Below are positions 43,738 through 52,026 of a stretch of DNA of 64,000 nucleotides, piece after piece. The DNA is from an uncultured Muribaculaceae bacterium (lineage in GTDB: Bacteria > Bacteroidota > Bacteroidia > Bacteroidales > Muribaculaceae). Position 1 is the stretch's first letter; each line of letters starts with the position of its first letter. The translations under genes were made by a program, and so were the position numbers. The notes below the pieces were generated by a model, which was not told the DNA's origin, searched no databases, and saw only the letters and a list, made by a program, of their open reading frames with translations. Location: the NCBI GenBank assembly GCA_910584545.1, contig CAJUBC010000006.1, positions 3,476-67,475 on the forward strand. Reading direction: 5' to 3'.

Positions 43738-44715
43738 ATGAAGAATATCCTTGTCATCGGAGGTACCGGTCAGATCGGCTCCGAACTCATCATGAAACTC
43801 CGTGCCCTTTATCCGCAGGGCACCGTGGTATGCGGCTACATCCCCGCCGCTCCTCCCAAAGGGATCCTGCTCGAAAGCGGTCCCGCCGAGATCGTCGATA
43901 TCACCAATCCTCAGCAGATCGCCGATGTGGTCGATAAATACAAGATCGACACCATCTATAATCTCGCAGCGCTTCTGTCGGCCGTAGCCGAGGCCAAGCC
44001 TCAGCTCGCATGGCACATAGGCGTGGGAGGTCTCTACAACACCCTCGAGGTGGCCCGCGAGAAAGGCTGCGCGGTCTTCACCCCCAGCTCCATCGGCTCT
44101 TTCGGTCCCTCCACCCCCCACGTCAAGACCCCGCAGGACACGATCCAGCGTCCGCAGACCATCTACGGCGTGACCAAGGTAAGCGGCGAGCTCCTCTCCG
44201 ACTATTACGCCAAGCGTTTCGGAGTCGACACGCGTTCCGTCCGTTTCCCGGGCCTCATCTCTTATACGACTCTCCCCGGCGGCGGTACGACCGACTATGC
44301 GGTCGACATCTATTACTCGGCAGTGAAGGGCGAGACATTCAAATGCCCGTTGAAGCCGGGCACGTTCATGGATATGATGTACATGCCCGACGCGCTCCGC
44401 GCCGCTGTAGAGATCATGGAGGCCGACCCGACGAAGCTTATCCACCGCAACTCATTCAACATCGCCTCGATGAGCTTCGATCCCGAGATCATCGCCGCCA
44501 AGATAAAGGAGTATATCCCGGAATTCAAGATGGAATACGAGCTTGACCCGCTCCGTCAGGCCATAGCTGACTCGTGGCCCGACTCCCTCGACGACACATG
44601 CGCCCGCGAAGAGTGGGGCTGGCGTCCGGAATATGACCTCGACGCGATGACCCGCGATATGATCCCCAACCTCTGCGAGAAACTGCAGATCCCCGTCCTC
44701 AAGCTGGAGAAGTAA
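43738..44715 (+). CDS. L-threonine 3-dehydrogenase, SDR (epimerase-like) type
   Basis: 325 residues. The Rossmann start ILVIGGTGQIGSEL (Gly-rich loop 8-14), the SSIGSFGP segment with catalytic Ser, and Tyr143 / Lys147 (YGVTK) identify an extended SDR. Further motifs VRFPGLISYTTLPGGGTTDYAVDIYYSAV and FMDMMYMPDALRA are typical of the NAD-dependent threonine dehydrogenases found in Bacteroidetes and archaea, not the zinc-type Tdh. The divergent kbl partner makes the threonine-to-glycine pathway assignment strong. Confidence 0.92.
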   Translation: MKNILVIGGTGQIGSELIMKLRALYPQGTVVCGYIPAAPPKGILLESGPAEIVDITNPQQIADVVDKYKIDTIYNLAALLSAVAEAKPQLAWHIGVGGLYNTLEVAREKGCAVFTPSSIGSFGPSTPHVKTPQDTIQRPQTIYGVTKVSGELLSDYYAKRFGVDTRSVRFPGLISYTTLPGGGTTDYAVDIYYSAVKGETFKCPLKPGTFMDMMYMPDALRAAVEIMEADPTKLIHRNSFNIASMSFDPEIIAAKIKEYIPEFKMEYELDPLRQAIADSWPDSLDDTCAREEWGWRPEYDLDAMTRDMIPNLCEKLQIPVLKLEK

Positions 44716-44766
44716 GAAAAAGGCCCATGCGCAGGCAAAAACCTTGCGTACGGATGTAAGTTATGT

Positions 44767-44795
44767 GCCGGGAAGTCCGACTTCCCGGCTCTTTT
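44767..44795. terminator. Terminator between tdh and the porin gene
   Basis: A perfect 10-bp stem GCCGGGAAGT / ACTTCCCGGC with loop CCG (44767-44776 and 44780-44789) followed by CTCTTTTT. It lies between two convergent genes. Confidence 0.88.
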
Positions 44796-44805
44796 TGTAT
44801 GTCCG

Positions 44806-46854
44806 TCAGTCCGCGAAATCGATGGAGAGGCCGCAGCGGAACTCGCGCGGGTTGATGGGGTAGTGCGGCATGGAGAAGCTGTCGCGCGAGAACCAGCGCT
44901 CGTTGAGGTGGCTGCACATCACGAAGAAGCGTACCTTGTAGAGCTTGCAGGTGAGATAGACGTTGCCGAAAGCATAGCCCCCCACATCTATCGGATTGTC
45001 GCCCTGCACATGGAATGACATCGTGGCCGGCTGGTACATCATCCCCCGGTAGCGGGTATAGTAGTTGCAGTCCACGCCTATCTGTACCGTCAGAGCGCGG
45101 AACGCCTTGAAGTAAAGATACATGTTGCTGTAGAGCGTGAACGCCGGAAGCGGCAGGATGTCGGCGTTGGAGGTTGTCTGGTATGTCAGTGTGTTGTCCC
45201 AGTTCCAGATACCGAACCGGAGGTTCTGCTGAAGCCGCGCCGAGAACACCTGGAGATGTCCCGTGTGCTGTGCGGGAAGGCAGTCGGAGTTGAAGTAGAC
45301 GTGGTTCTGCACATTCTCCACCCCCACGGATAATGTGGTCCATGACCATGGAATATGCAGGCGCCCCTCCGCGCGGAAGCTGCGTATCTTGCCGAAATCG
45401 TTGTTCCAGATGTAGTGGTTGCCGTAGTAGTGATTGTATAGATAGTTCGGCTCGAGATTCTTGAAGAAGCCGTCGGCCTCGATCCTGACGGTGTCGTTGC
45501 CGAGCTTGAAGCGCGTCTCTATCGAGCCTCTCACATCTATCTCGCCGGCGGCATCGCCGAGGATGCCGAACTTAGCGTCGGCCGAATAACGGATGGTATT
45601 GCCCCGCGTCTTTTCGATGCGGCCGCCGATCCAGAGTCGGTTGCGCGTGCGGAGGGGGTTGAATTCCGCACCCTCCGGCATCGGGGTGAGACCCGCTTCG
45701 GTCACCTCTTCCGGAGTCATGCCGCTGTCGCGCAGGTCTGACGAGCCCTTGGCCCGGTACCACCAGCGGTCGATATTCCAGGTGGCGTAGGCCGAGAGAC
45801 CGAACCGGGCCCATTTCTGGAATCCCTCGATCATCTGGATTCCGAATGAATTGTCGATCGACCAATAGCGGGCGGTGTCTTCCGTTCCGGAGAGATCGAA
45901 GTAAGTATAGGGCCAGAAACCGTTGGTGGGCGGAGTTGTGTTGATGAAGAAGCGCTCGTTGTCGAGGAGCCGGAAAGAATAGACGAATTTGGTGACGGGC
46001 ACGAATTCCTCACGCTTCACCGTGTCGGTCTCCTGGGTGATGTCGCGCCAGAATCCGAGCTTGTATGCGTGCGACATATAGAAGTCGGAGCCCTTCACAT
46101 TGTTATGGGTGTTGGTGAGGTTTACGGGGATACTCTTGTCCTGGACGCTCGTAACTCCTCCCTGCACGGCCGCGGGGTCGGTTATGAACCGGTCGTCGCT
46201 GATTCCGCCGTTCTCCTTGTTGGTGTGGTCGTAATGGTTGTAGTAGGCCTGCATCTCGTAGCGGCTGCCGGTGTAGTAGCCCTGTATGCCGAATGCCAGT
46301 TCCTTGGTGGCCTGCTCGGCGTAACTGCCGATGGTGTAGGGGAAATCCACCCACGCGCCGATGCCGATCTTACGGTTGACGTTTCCGGCGAAGATGGCGT
46401 TGAGCCAGTCGGTCTTTGTCTGCTTGTCCCACGTGAGGTTGTAGGAGAGTAGCGTCATCGGGATATAGACGTTGTAGAATTTCTGCTTGGAGAAGGATGG
46501 CACCCATTTCTCGATTGCGTTGTTGAAGAAGAAGGTCCTGCCGGAGGGACGGTTGAAGTAAATCATGTCGAGGCCCGGGCCGGATAGCTGGCCTGTTGTG
46601 GCCCATGCGTCGGTAGTGAGCGCGGGTACGAAATTGCGCTGGTAATTGTAGAGCACCGTGTCGATGGTGCTCTCTATCCTGCTTCCGAGAGGCCAGGAGA
46701 GGGTCCATGCGCTCCCGGGGCGGTAGTTGCTCTTTTTCGAGGAAGGCTCGAGTCCCTGCTCCGGCTGCCGGGCATACGTGAAGGCAGTTGTCATCGCTGT
46801 CACGATGGCAACTGCCGTGATGAGTATCCTGTATATGTTTCGTTTTTTTCTCAA
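44806..46854 (-). CDS. Putative outer membrane porin (Porin_10 type)
   Basis: 682 residues; signal peptide ILITAVAIVTAMTTAFTYA. The body is a series of amphipathic beta strands separated by polar turns, with abundant Tyr/Trp/Phe at strand ends (DTVLYNYQRNFVPALTTD, FGIQGYYTGSRYEMQAYYNHY, RWYYRAKG), and a C-terminal strand ending near FRCGLSIDFAD. The layout matches the Bacteroidetes putative porin family PF14121. Probably a 22-strand-class diffusion pore; substrate unknown. It appears to have its own promoter, with TAATTTTG at 46884-46877 on the minus strand, and to be transcribed alone. Confidence 0.82.
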   Translation of the reverse strand: MRKKRNIYRILITAVAIVTAMTTAFTYARQPEQGLEPSSKKSNYRPGSAWTLSWPLGSRIESTIDTVLYNYQRNFVPALTTDAWATTGQLSGPGLDMIYFNRPSGRTFFFNNAIEKWVPSFSKQKFYNVYIPMTLLSYNLTWDKQTKTDWLNAIFAGNVNRKIGIGAWVDFPYTIGSYAEQATKELAFGIQGYYTGSRYEMQAYYNHYDHTNKENGGISDDRFITDPAAVQGGVTSVQDKSIPVNLTNTHNNVKGSDFYMSHAYKLGFWRDITQETDTVKREEFVPVTKFVYSFRLLDNERFFINTTPPTNGFWPYTYFDLSGTEDTARYWSIDNSFGIQMIEGFQKWARFGLSAYATWNIDRWWYRAKGSSDLRDSGMTPEEVTEAGLTPMPEGAEFNPLRTRNRLWIGGRIEKTRGNTIRYSADAKFGILGDAAGEIDVRGSIETRFKLGNDTVRIEADGFFKNLEPNYLYNHYYGNHYIWNNDFGKIRSFRAEGRLHIPWSWTTLSVGVENVQNHVYFNSDCLPAQHTGHLQVFSARLQQNLRFGIWNWDNTLTYQTTSNADILPLPAFTLYSNMYLYFKAFRALTVQIGVDCNYYTRYRGMMYQPATMSFHVQGDNPIDVGGYAFGNVYLTCKLYKVRFFVMCSHLNERWFSRDSFSMPHYPINPREFRCGLSIDFAD

Positions 46855-46876
46855 AGGAATCTATGATATGCAGATG

Positions 46877-46907
46877 CAAAATTACGAAAAAATCCCCATA
46901 TCATAAA
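46877..46907 (-). promoter_or_regulatory. Promoter of the porin gene
   Basis: Minus-strand TTTA at 46907-46904 (one mismatch to TTTG), a 19-nt spacer, then a perfect -7 box TAATTTTG at 46884-46877. It is 22 bases before the porin ATG. Confidence 0.55.
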
Positions 46908-46929
46908 GAGAAAAATGCTGTGCCTCGGG

Positions 46930-48456
46930 TCAGAGCGGCTGATGGGCCGGGCGCAGCAGGTCGTTGACGGTCTTGACGGGATTGAAAGTGTCGGCCGGCA
47001 CCTCGATGAAGATGGTGTTCCAGTCGCTCATCGCGCCGTTCCAGAGACCGGGAAGCTCGAGAGCCTTTATCTCCACGCCGTCGCGGCTCTTGTCGGAGAT
47101 GAAGCATGTGGCCATGTCGACATATTCGGGGAGGTTGAACCTGCGTCCCTCGAAGTCTTTGGTGGCTACCGCGAGGTCTACGGGGTTGAAATGCGTTGCC
47201 TCGCGGAAGATTTTCTCATCCACGGGATTTTTGTGGTTGATCTGCGATGACTCGAGAATCTGCGGGCTGACGGTGCCGTCCTGATTGTAGACCAGGAATG
47301 GACCTCCGCCAGGCTCGCCGCTGTTGCGCACCATACCGCATACGCGCAGAGGGCGGTTCAGTTTCGAGAAGATGTATTTCGCTTTGCCGGCCGCATCCAT
47401 GCCGTCGGCCTCGTCGTGGGTGATGCAGAGAACCGAGCGGAGGAAATGGAGCATCTCTTCCAGTTTCCCGTCATCGGGTACCCCGGCCTTGAGCAGGCGG
47501 CAGTATTCGTCGATACGCTGCTTGACGGCCACCAGTGTGCCGCCGAGCACGCGCTTGTGATGGATGGTCGACTCGCGGCGGTCATCCCCCACCACGTTGT
47601 CGATGTTCTTGATGAAGATCACGTCCGCGTCGAGGTCGTTGAGGTTCTCGATGAGCGCGCCGTGGCCTCCGGGACGGAAGAAGAGATGGCCATCCTCGCG
47701 GTAGGGGGTGCCGTCGGGATTGGCGGCGACGGTGTCGGTGGAAGGTTTCTGCACGCTGTAGGTGATGTCGTAGTCAACGCCGTAGAGATGACCGAGACAC
47801 CCGGCGGTCTCCTCCACCTTGATCTTGGCGAGGGGGAGATGGGAATCGGAGACTGTGAAATGCACATGTACCTTGCGGTCGCGTCCCGCGGCATATTGCG
47901 CTCCCTCGGCGAGATGCTCCTCGAGGGCGGTGCGGCTGCGTCCCGGCACCTTGTGGAACTCCAGCAGCGCCTTTGGGAGACGGCCGTAGTCAAGACCGTC
48001 GGCCTCTATGAGGGCGCGGGCCACTTCCTTGTATTTCTTCTCATCCATCAGCGTGGCCACGCTCTTGCCGTAAAGCGACACACATGCCGAGTTGAGACGG
48101 GGGAAAAATGCGAAATTCTCGATCTTGTCGAAGAAAAGCCTGAGGAAGTCTGTGTCCGGCTTGTCCGATTTCCCGTTGACGAATGCGAAGATGTCCTTGA
48201 ACATACGGGACGCGGCGCCGCTCGCAGGAACCATCTTGAGCACCTTGCCTCCCTGCTGGAGGAACGTCTCCCAGCAGCTGAGGGCACCGAGAGCCATCTC
48301 GGCATTGATTTCGGAGATTCCGTGTCCCGGGGTGGCCGCGGCCTCGAGCCGCAGGTAGGGGAACCCGGTGCGGATCATCTCGAGCTGAGCGCAAAGCTGC
48401 TCTTCCGTTATTCCTTTTTCGTTAAGGAATTCGATGTCCTTGCTGTCTAAATTCAT
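46930..48456 (-). CDS. DUF4301 family protein, possible nucleotidyltransferase-like fold
   Basis: 508 residues, full family length. The N-terminal third carries VLKMVPASGAASRMFKD (residues 72-88), which looks like the phosphate-binding loop of sugar-phosphate nucleotidyltransferases (LAAGxGxRM). A later segment RPGGHGALIENLNDLDADVIFIKNIDNVVGD resembles the GGHGAL and DxD-bearing region of the UDP-sugar pyrophosphorylase group. These similarities are my reading of motifs; DUF4301 has no established biochemical activity that I know of. Encoded 24 bases after the guanine-deaminase-like gene, so the two are probably co-transcribed. Confidence 0.8.
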   Translation of the reverse strand: MNLDSKDIEFLNEKGITEEQLCAQLEMIRTGFPYLRLEAAATPGHGISEINAEMALGALSCWETFLQQGGKVLKMVPASGAASRMFKDIFAFVNGKSDKPDTDFLRLFFDKIENFAFFPRLNSACVSLYGKSVATLMDEKKYKEVARALIEADGLDYGRLPKALLEFHKVPGRSRTALEEHLAEGAQYAAGRDRKVHVHFTVSDSHLPLAKIKVEETAGCLGHLYGVDYDITYSVQKPSTDTVAANPDGTPYREDGHLFFRPGGHGALIENLNDLDADVIFIKNIDNVVGDDRRESTIHHKRVLGGTLVAVKQRIDEYCRLLKAGVPDDGKLEEMLHFLRSVLCITHDEADGMDAAGKAKYIFSKLNRPLRVCGMVRNSGEPGGGPFLVYNQDGTVSPQILESSQINHKNPVDEKIFREATHFNPVDLAVATKDFEGRRFNLPEYVDMATCFISDKSRDGVEIKALELPGLWNGAMSDWNTIFIEVPADTFNPVKTVNDLLRPAHQPL

Positions 48457-48480
48457 GTCGATATAGTTTATGGGTATGGG

Positions 48481-48966
48481 TCAGTAGGGGGTCTTGTCGC
48501 TCTTGGCGGCCCACTTCTCGAAGGCGCGGATAGTGTCTGAACCATCCACATGGATTTCAGGGAGACGGCGTGATTCCGCAGGGCGCGCGAGTTCCTCGTA
48601 GATGAACTTGTCGGAGAAGTCGATGGCGTCGGCATCCTCCTTGGTGTTGCCGTAGAAGATCTTTCTGACACCGGCCCAATACAGCGCCGAGAGACACATC
48701 GGGCATGGCTCACAGCTGGAGTAGACGGTGCAGCCCTCGAGGCGGAACGTGTTCAGCTTTCCGCAGGCGTGTCTGATGGCGTTGACCTCGGCATGAGCCG
48801 TGGGGTCGTTGTCGACGGTCACCGAGTTGACTCCCGTGGCTATAACCTCGCCGTCCCGGACTATTACCGCTCCGAAGGGGCCTCCGCCACGGTCGATGTT
48901 CTCGAGCGACAGACGGGCCGCCAGATCCATATATTCCTTATTGAAATCTTTCATTCCTTCCTTCAT
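48481..48966 (-). CDS. Nucleoside/guanine deaminase (GuaD-like, tRNA-adenosine deaminase superfamily)
   Basis: 161 residues. Zinc-dependent deaminase signature: His58-Ala-Glu60 in PTAHAEVNAIRHACG and Pro87-Cys88-X-X-Cys91 in SSCEPCPMC. The longer C-terminal part (RKIFYGNTKEDADAIDFSDKFIYEEL) and domain-swap-like tail match GuaD/YkfD guanine deaminases rather than TadA. It would convert guanine to xanthine in purine salvage or degradation. The start at 48966 gives MKEGMKDFNKEY; the second Met (48954) is an alternative. Precedes DUF4301 in a likely two-gene operon. Confidence 0.82.
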   Translation of the reverse strand: MKEGMKDFNKEYMDLAARLSLENIDRGGGPFGAVIVRDGEVIATGVNSVTVDNDPTAHAEVNAIRHACGKLNTFRLEGCTVYSSCEPCPMCLSALYWAGVRKIFYGNTKEDADAIDFSDKFIYEELARPAESRRLPEIHVDGSDTIRAFEKWAAKSDKTPY

Positions 48967-49051
48967 ACTGTTTTTTTAAAATTCAGATAAGAGCCGCATT
49001 GCCGAAGGCTCTATATGCGAAACGTTTTCCGGAGGCCGAAAGTTCCGGTAC

Positions 49052-49774
49052 TTACTTTACCGTGTCGCCGTCGAGACCTCCGTTGCGGTCGCGGTGGGCG
49101 CGCAGTACGTTGACTTTCTCATGGAGCATCTGCGCCCGGCGCTCGAGCCGGTTAGCCTCGCGCTGGTCGGAGTAGAGCTGCCATGTGGCCATAATCATGT
49201 TGAGTGTCGGAGTGGAGATCGGATTCGTCACGCGTATGTCTCCGTTGTTGTAGAACGAGAGCTTTACGGTGTTGATCGCATTTGAGGCTATCAACTGACC
49301 GACCTCGTCCGCCTCCTTGCCGGAGAACATCACCGTAGTCATCTGTCCGTTGCGGTAGTTGAGGGCCTGGTCGTTGGGCACCACGGCGCTGCGGGCCTCC
49401 TTCTCCCCGGAAGAAACGCCTATCTGGTCGAACTGTCCCGGATTGAGCACGGCGACAAGCTCGAATTGTCCGTTGTCGTTGATACGGGCCATGAGGCCGG
49501 TCTTGGTGAGGGGGTAGGCATCCTTCATCTTGGTGTAGATAAGATAGCTGCCGGCCTCGCGGGGATTGTTCACCTCGGTGAAGTCGAGCAGCCAGCGTCC
49601 CACCTTGTCGCGGAGCACCTTTATCTGGTTGTCGCAGGAATCTATCTCCTGCCGCGCTATCTCTATGGAGTCGCCGAGCGAGCGGTTGTAGTCCGCCCGG
49701 GCCTGTTCTCCCTTGTTGCCGGAGCCGCATCCCGCTGCAAGAAGCGCGAGGACTCCAATAAACCACTTTTTCAT
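49052..49774 (-). CDS. Hypothetical lipoprotein with coiled-coil segments
   Basis: 240 residues; lipoprotein signal with Cys16 (LALLAAGC). A heptad-rich stretch (residues 25-60, YNRSLGDSIEIARQEIDSCDNQIKVLRDKVGRWL in part) and a C-terminal one (DQREANRLERRAQMLHEKVNVLRAHR) flank a beta-rich middle. No family recognised with confidence. It lies 6 bases downstream of relA and thus is probably in the relA transcript; the relation to stringent response is unknown. Confidence 0.7.
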   Translation of the reverse strand: MKKWFIGVLALLAAGCGSGNKGEQARADYNRSLGDSIEIARQEIDSCDNQIKVLRDKVGRWLLDFTEVNNPREAGSYLIYTKMKDAYPLTKTGLMARINDNGQFELVAVLNPGQFDQIGVSSGEKEARSAVVPNDQALNYRNGQMTTVMFSGKEADEVGQLIASNAINTVKLSFYNNGDIRVTNPISTPTLNMIMATWQLYSDQREANRLERRAQMLHEKVNVLRAHRDRNGGLDGDTVK

Positions 49775-49780
49775 ATACTG

Positions 49781-51988
49781 TCAGGTTCTCTGGACGTCCT
49801 TGACGCCCTTTACTGTCTTTATTTTCTTGATGAGCGATGTCAGCTGCCGGTTGTCGGTGATGCCGACCACGAGGTATCCCTGGAAGATACCGTCGTGCGA
49901 GTCGATGGATATGTTTCGCAGCGACACGTTGTTCTCGTGAGATATGATGGAAGATATGTTTGCCACTATGCCGATGTCGTCGTTTCCGATCACACGCAGG
50001 GTGGCCGGGAGCACCTGTCCCGACTTGCCGCTCCAGTCGGCGCGGATCACGCGATAGGGGTAGCGTGCCCGGATATGGGCCGCGTTGGGGCATCCCTCCT
50101 TGTGGATCTTCACCACGCCGTCGCTCGATATGAAACCGAAGACATCGTCGCCATAGATGGGGCCGCAGCATTTGGCGAACCGGTAGCTCAGACCGTTGAG
50201 CGATTTCTCTCCGATCACGAGCACGTCGGCGCCCTGTTTCTCCTCGGGGGCGGTGCGCAGATGGAATTCCTCGGCCGATACCTTCTCCTCTTCTCCGGAG
50301 CCACGGTTCACGAGGTCGCGGTAGTTGTCGAGGAAGCGGCCCGGATCGGTCTTGTCCTCTCCTAAATCGGCGAAGAAATCGATCAGCGACTTGTACCCCA
50401 TCTTTCTTATCAGACGCATCATCACCGCGTCGTCGAGCTCGAGACGGCGGTTCTTGGCGCGGCGTTGCAGGGTCTCCTTGCCGATGTCGGCAAGACGCTG
50501 CTTCTCCTCGTTGAGGCTCTGTTTGATTTTGTTGCGGGCCTTGGTGGAGTTGACGATCGAGAGCCATTCCTGACGCGGCTGCTGGCTGGCGGAGGTGAGG
50601 ATCTCGACGGTGTCGCCGTTCTGTATCTTGTAGTTCAGGCGCTTGTGTGCGCCGTTGACGATGGCTCCGGTGCAGTGTGCGCCGATGTTGGTGTGGATAT
50701 GGAACGCGAAGTCGAGCACCGTTGCGCCTCCGGCGAGGCGGAACAGGTCTCCCTTGGGAGTGAACGCGAACACCTCCTTGCCGAACGGGTCGGCGTTGAG
50801 GTTCTTCATCAGCTGCATCGGGCCGCTGTCGGCACTTTCGAGGATGTCGCGGATGTTGTTCATCCATTGGTCTGTATTGTCGGCCTTGACCCCTTTGTAG
50901 CGCCAGTGGGCTGCAAGGCCCTTTTCGGCCACGAGGTCCATGCGCCGTGACCGGAACTGCACCTCTACCCATTTGTTGCCCGGTCCCATCACCGTGGCAT
51001 GGAGCGATTCATAACCGTTGCTCTTGGGCAGCGAGATCCAGTCCTTCATCCGCGACGGGTTGGCGGTGTACATGTCGGCGAGGATGGAGTAGGCGGTCCA
51101 GCAGTCCATCTTCTCGCGCTCTCGCGGAGTGTCGATGATTACACGGATGGCGAAGAGGTCGTAGATGCCCGGAAGGTCCACCTTCTGTTTCTTCATCTTG
51201 TTCCAGATGGATGAGATGGACTTGGTGCGCCCTTTTATCTCGAAATCGAGGCCGGCTTCCTCGAGGCGTGCTTTCACCGGGTCGATGAACGCCTTGATAT
51301 AGGCGTCGCGCGACCGTTTGGTCTCGTTGAGCTTGTGCGCGATCTGGGTGTATATCTCGCGGTTGGTGTATTTCAAAGCCAGATCCTCGAGCTCACCCTT
51401 GATCTTGTAAAGGCCCAGACGATGGGCCAGCCGTGCGTAGAGGCAGTCGGCCTCGAAGGCGACGTTGCGCACCCAGTTGTCGTCGGGATGACGGTTGATC
51501 GAGCGCATGAGCACGAGACTCTCCACAATCATGATGATGATGACGCGGATGTCGTGGGCGAGTGCGAGCACGAGGCCGCGGAAGTTCTCCTGGTTTGTGG
51601 CGGAGTTCTTTCCGGAATATTTCTTTACGGCCCGCATCCCCTCGATGAGTCCGGCTATGTCGTCGCCCCAGTCCCGCCGCACGTCGGCGAGGTCGAGTAT
51701 GCCGAGGCGCACCATGGCGTTGAGGATGATGGCCACGAGGATATTGTGGTCAGGATCGACCATATCTGCGAAGGCTATGCCTGTCTGCAGAGTGATCACG
51801 GCGGTAGGTATTCCCTTTGAGTCGTGTGCGTCGTGGTCTTCGTGGATGCCGGCGCGCACGGTGTCGCGAAGCAGCGTCCGTTCCCGCTCATCGAGCCGGG
51901 GCCAGAGTCTGTCGCGCATCTCCGAGGCAAGCGCCGCAGTCTGCCGCAGTTCATGAAACGATAGTCTGTCAACAGGTTTTGATTCCAT
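49781..51988 (-). CDS. relA: RelA/SpoT-family (p)ppGpp synthetase, degenerate hydrolase domain
   Basis: 735 residues, typical long RSH layout. The N-terminal HD region is present as a fold but the metal ligands are gone: where active enzymes have HD-x-ED, residues 86-99 read AIILNAMVRLGILD, and the ADRLHN segment is VESLVL. The synthetase domain is intact (IKGRTKSISSIWNKM, EVQFRSRRMDLVAEKGLAAHWRYKG). A TGS domain (VFAFTPKGDLFRLAGGATVLDFAFHIHT), a helical linker, a conserved cysteine region (FAKCCGPIYGDDVFG) and a C-terminal ACT domain follow. It should therefore be a ribosome-associated, synthesis-only RelA-like enzyme, needing a separate hydrolase. Probably transcribed with the lipoprotein gene downstream. 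Confidence 0.9.
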   Translation of the reverse strand: MESKPVDRLSFHELRQTAALASEMRDRLWPRLDERERTLLRDTVRAGIHEDHDAHDSKGIPTAVITLQTGIAFADMVDPDHNILVAIILNAMVRLGILDLADVRRDWGDDIAGLIEGMRAVKKYSGKNSATNQENFRGLVLALAHDIRVIIIMIVESLVLMRSINRHPDDNWVRNVAFEADCLYARLAHRLGLYKIKGELEDLALKYTNREIYTQIAHKLNETKRSRDAYIKAFIDPVKARLEEAGLDFEIKGRTKSISSIWNKMKKQKVDLPGIYDLFAIRVIIDTPREREKMDCWTAYSILADMYTANPSRMKDWISLPKSNGYESLHATVMGPGNKWVEVQFRSRRMDLVAEKGLAAHWRYKGVKADNTDQWMNNIRDILESADSGPMQLMKNLNADPFGKEVFAFTPKGDLFRLAGGATVLDFAFHIHTNIGAHCTGAIVNGAHKRLNYKIQNGDTVEILTSASQQPRQEWLSIVNSTKARNKIKQSLNEEKQRLADIGKETLQRRAKNRRLELDDAVMMRLIRKMGYKSLIDFFADLGEDKTDPGRFLDNYRDLVNRGSGEEEKVSAEEFHLRTAPEEKQGADVLVIGEKSLNGLSYRFAKCCGPIYGDDVFGFISSDGVVKIHKEGCPNAAHIRARYPYRVIRADWSGKSGQVLPATLRVIGNDDIGIVANISSIISHENNVSLRNISIDSHDGIFQGYLVVGITDNRQLTSLIKKIKTVKGVKDVQRT

Positions 51989-51992
51989 ACCG

Positions 51993-52024
51993 CAAATTTA
52001 GCAAATAATTGCGAGCGGTGCAAA
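51993..52024 (-). promoter_or_regulatory. Promoter of relA, apparently leaderless
   Basis: Minus-strand TTTG at 52024-52021, a 20-nt spacer and TAAATTTG at 52000-51993 match the consensus perfectly. Only four bases separate the -7 box from the ATG (51988), so the start site should fall on or next to the start codon. Confidence 0.7.
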
Positions 52025-52026
52025 TC

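Noticed and set aside
49152..50972. Minus-strand reading frame of 606 codons overlapping relA and the lipoprotein gene in another frame
   Set aside because: Its product is Arg/Gln/Pro-rich, typical of out-of-frame G+C-rich sequence, and both overlapped genes have clear domain evidence.
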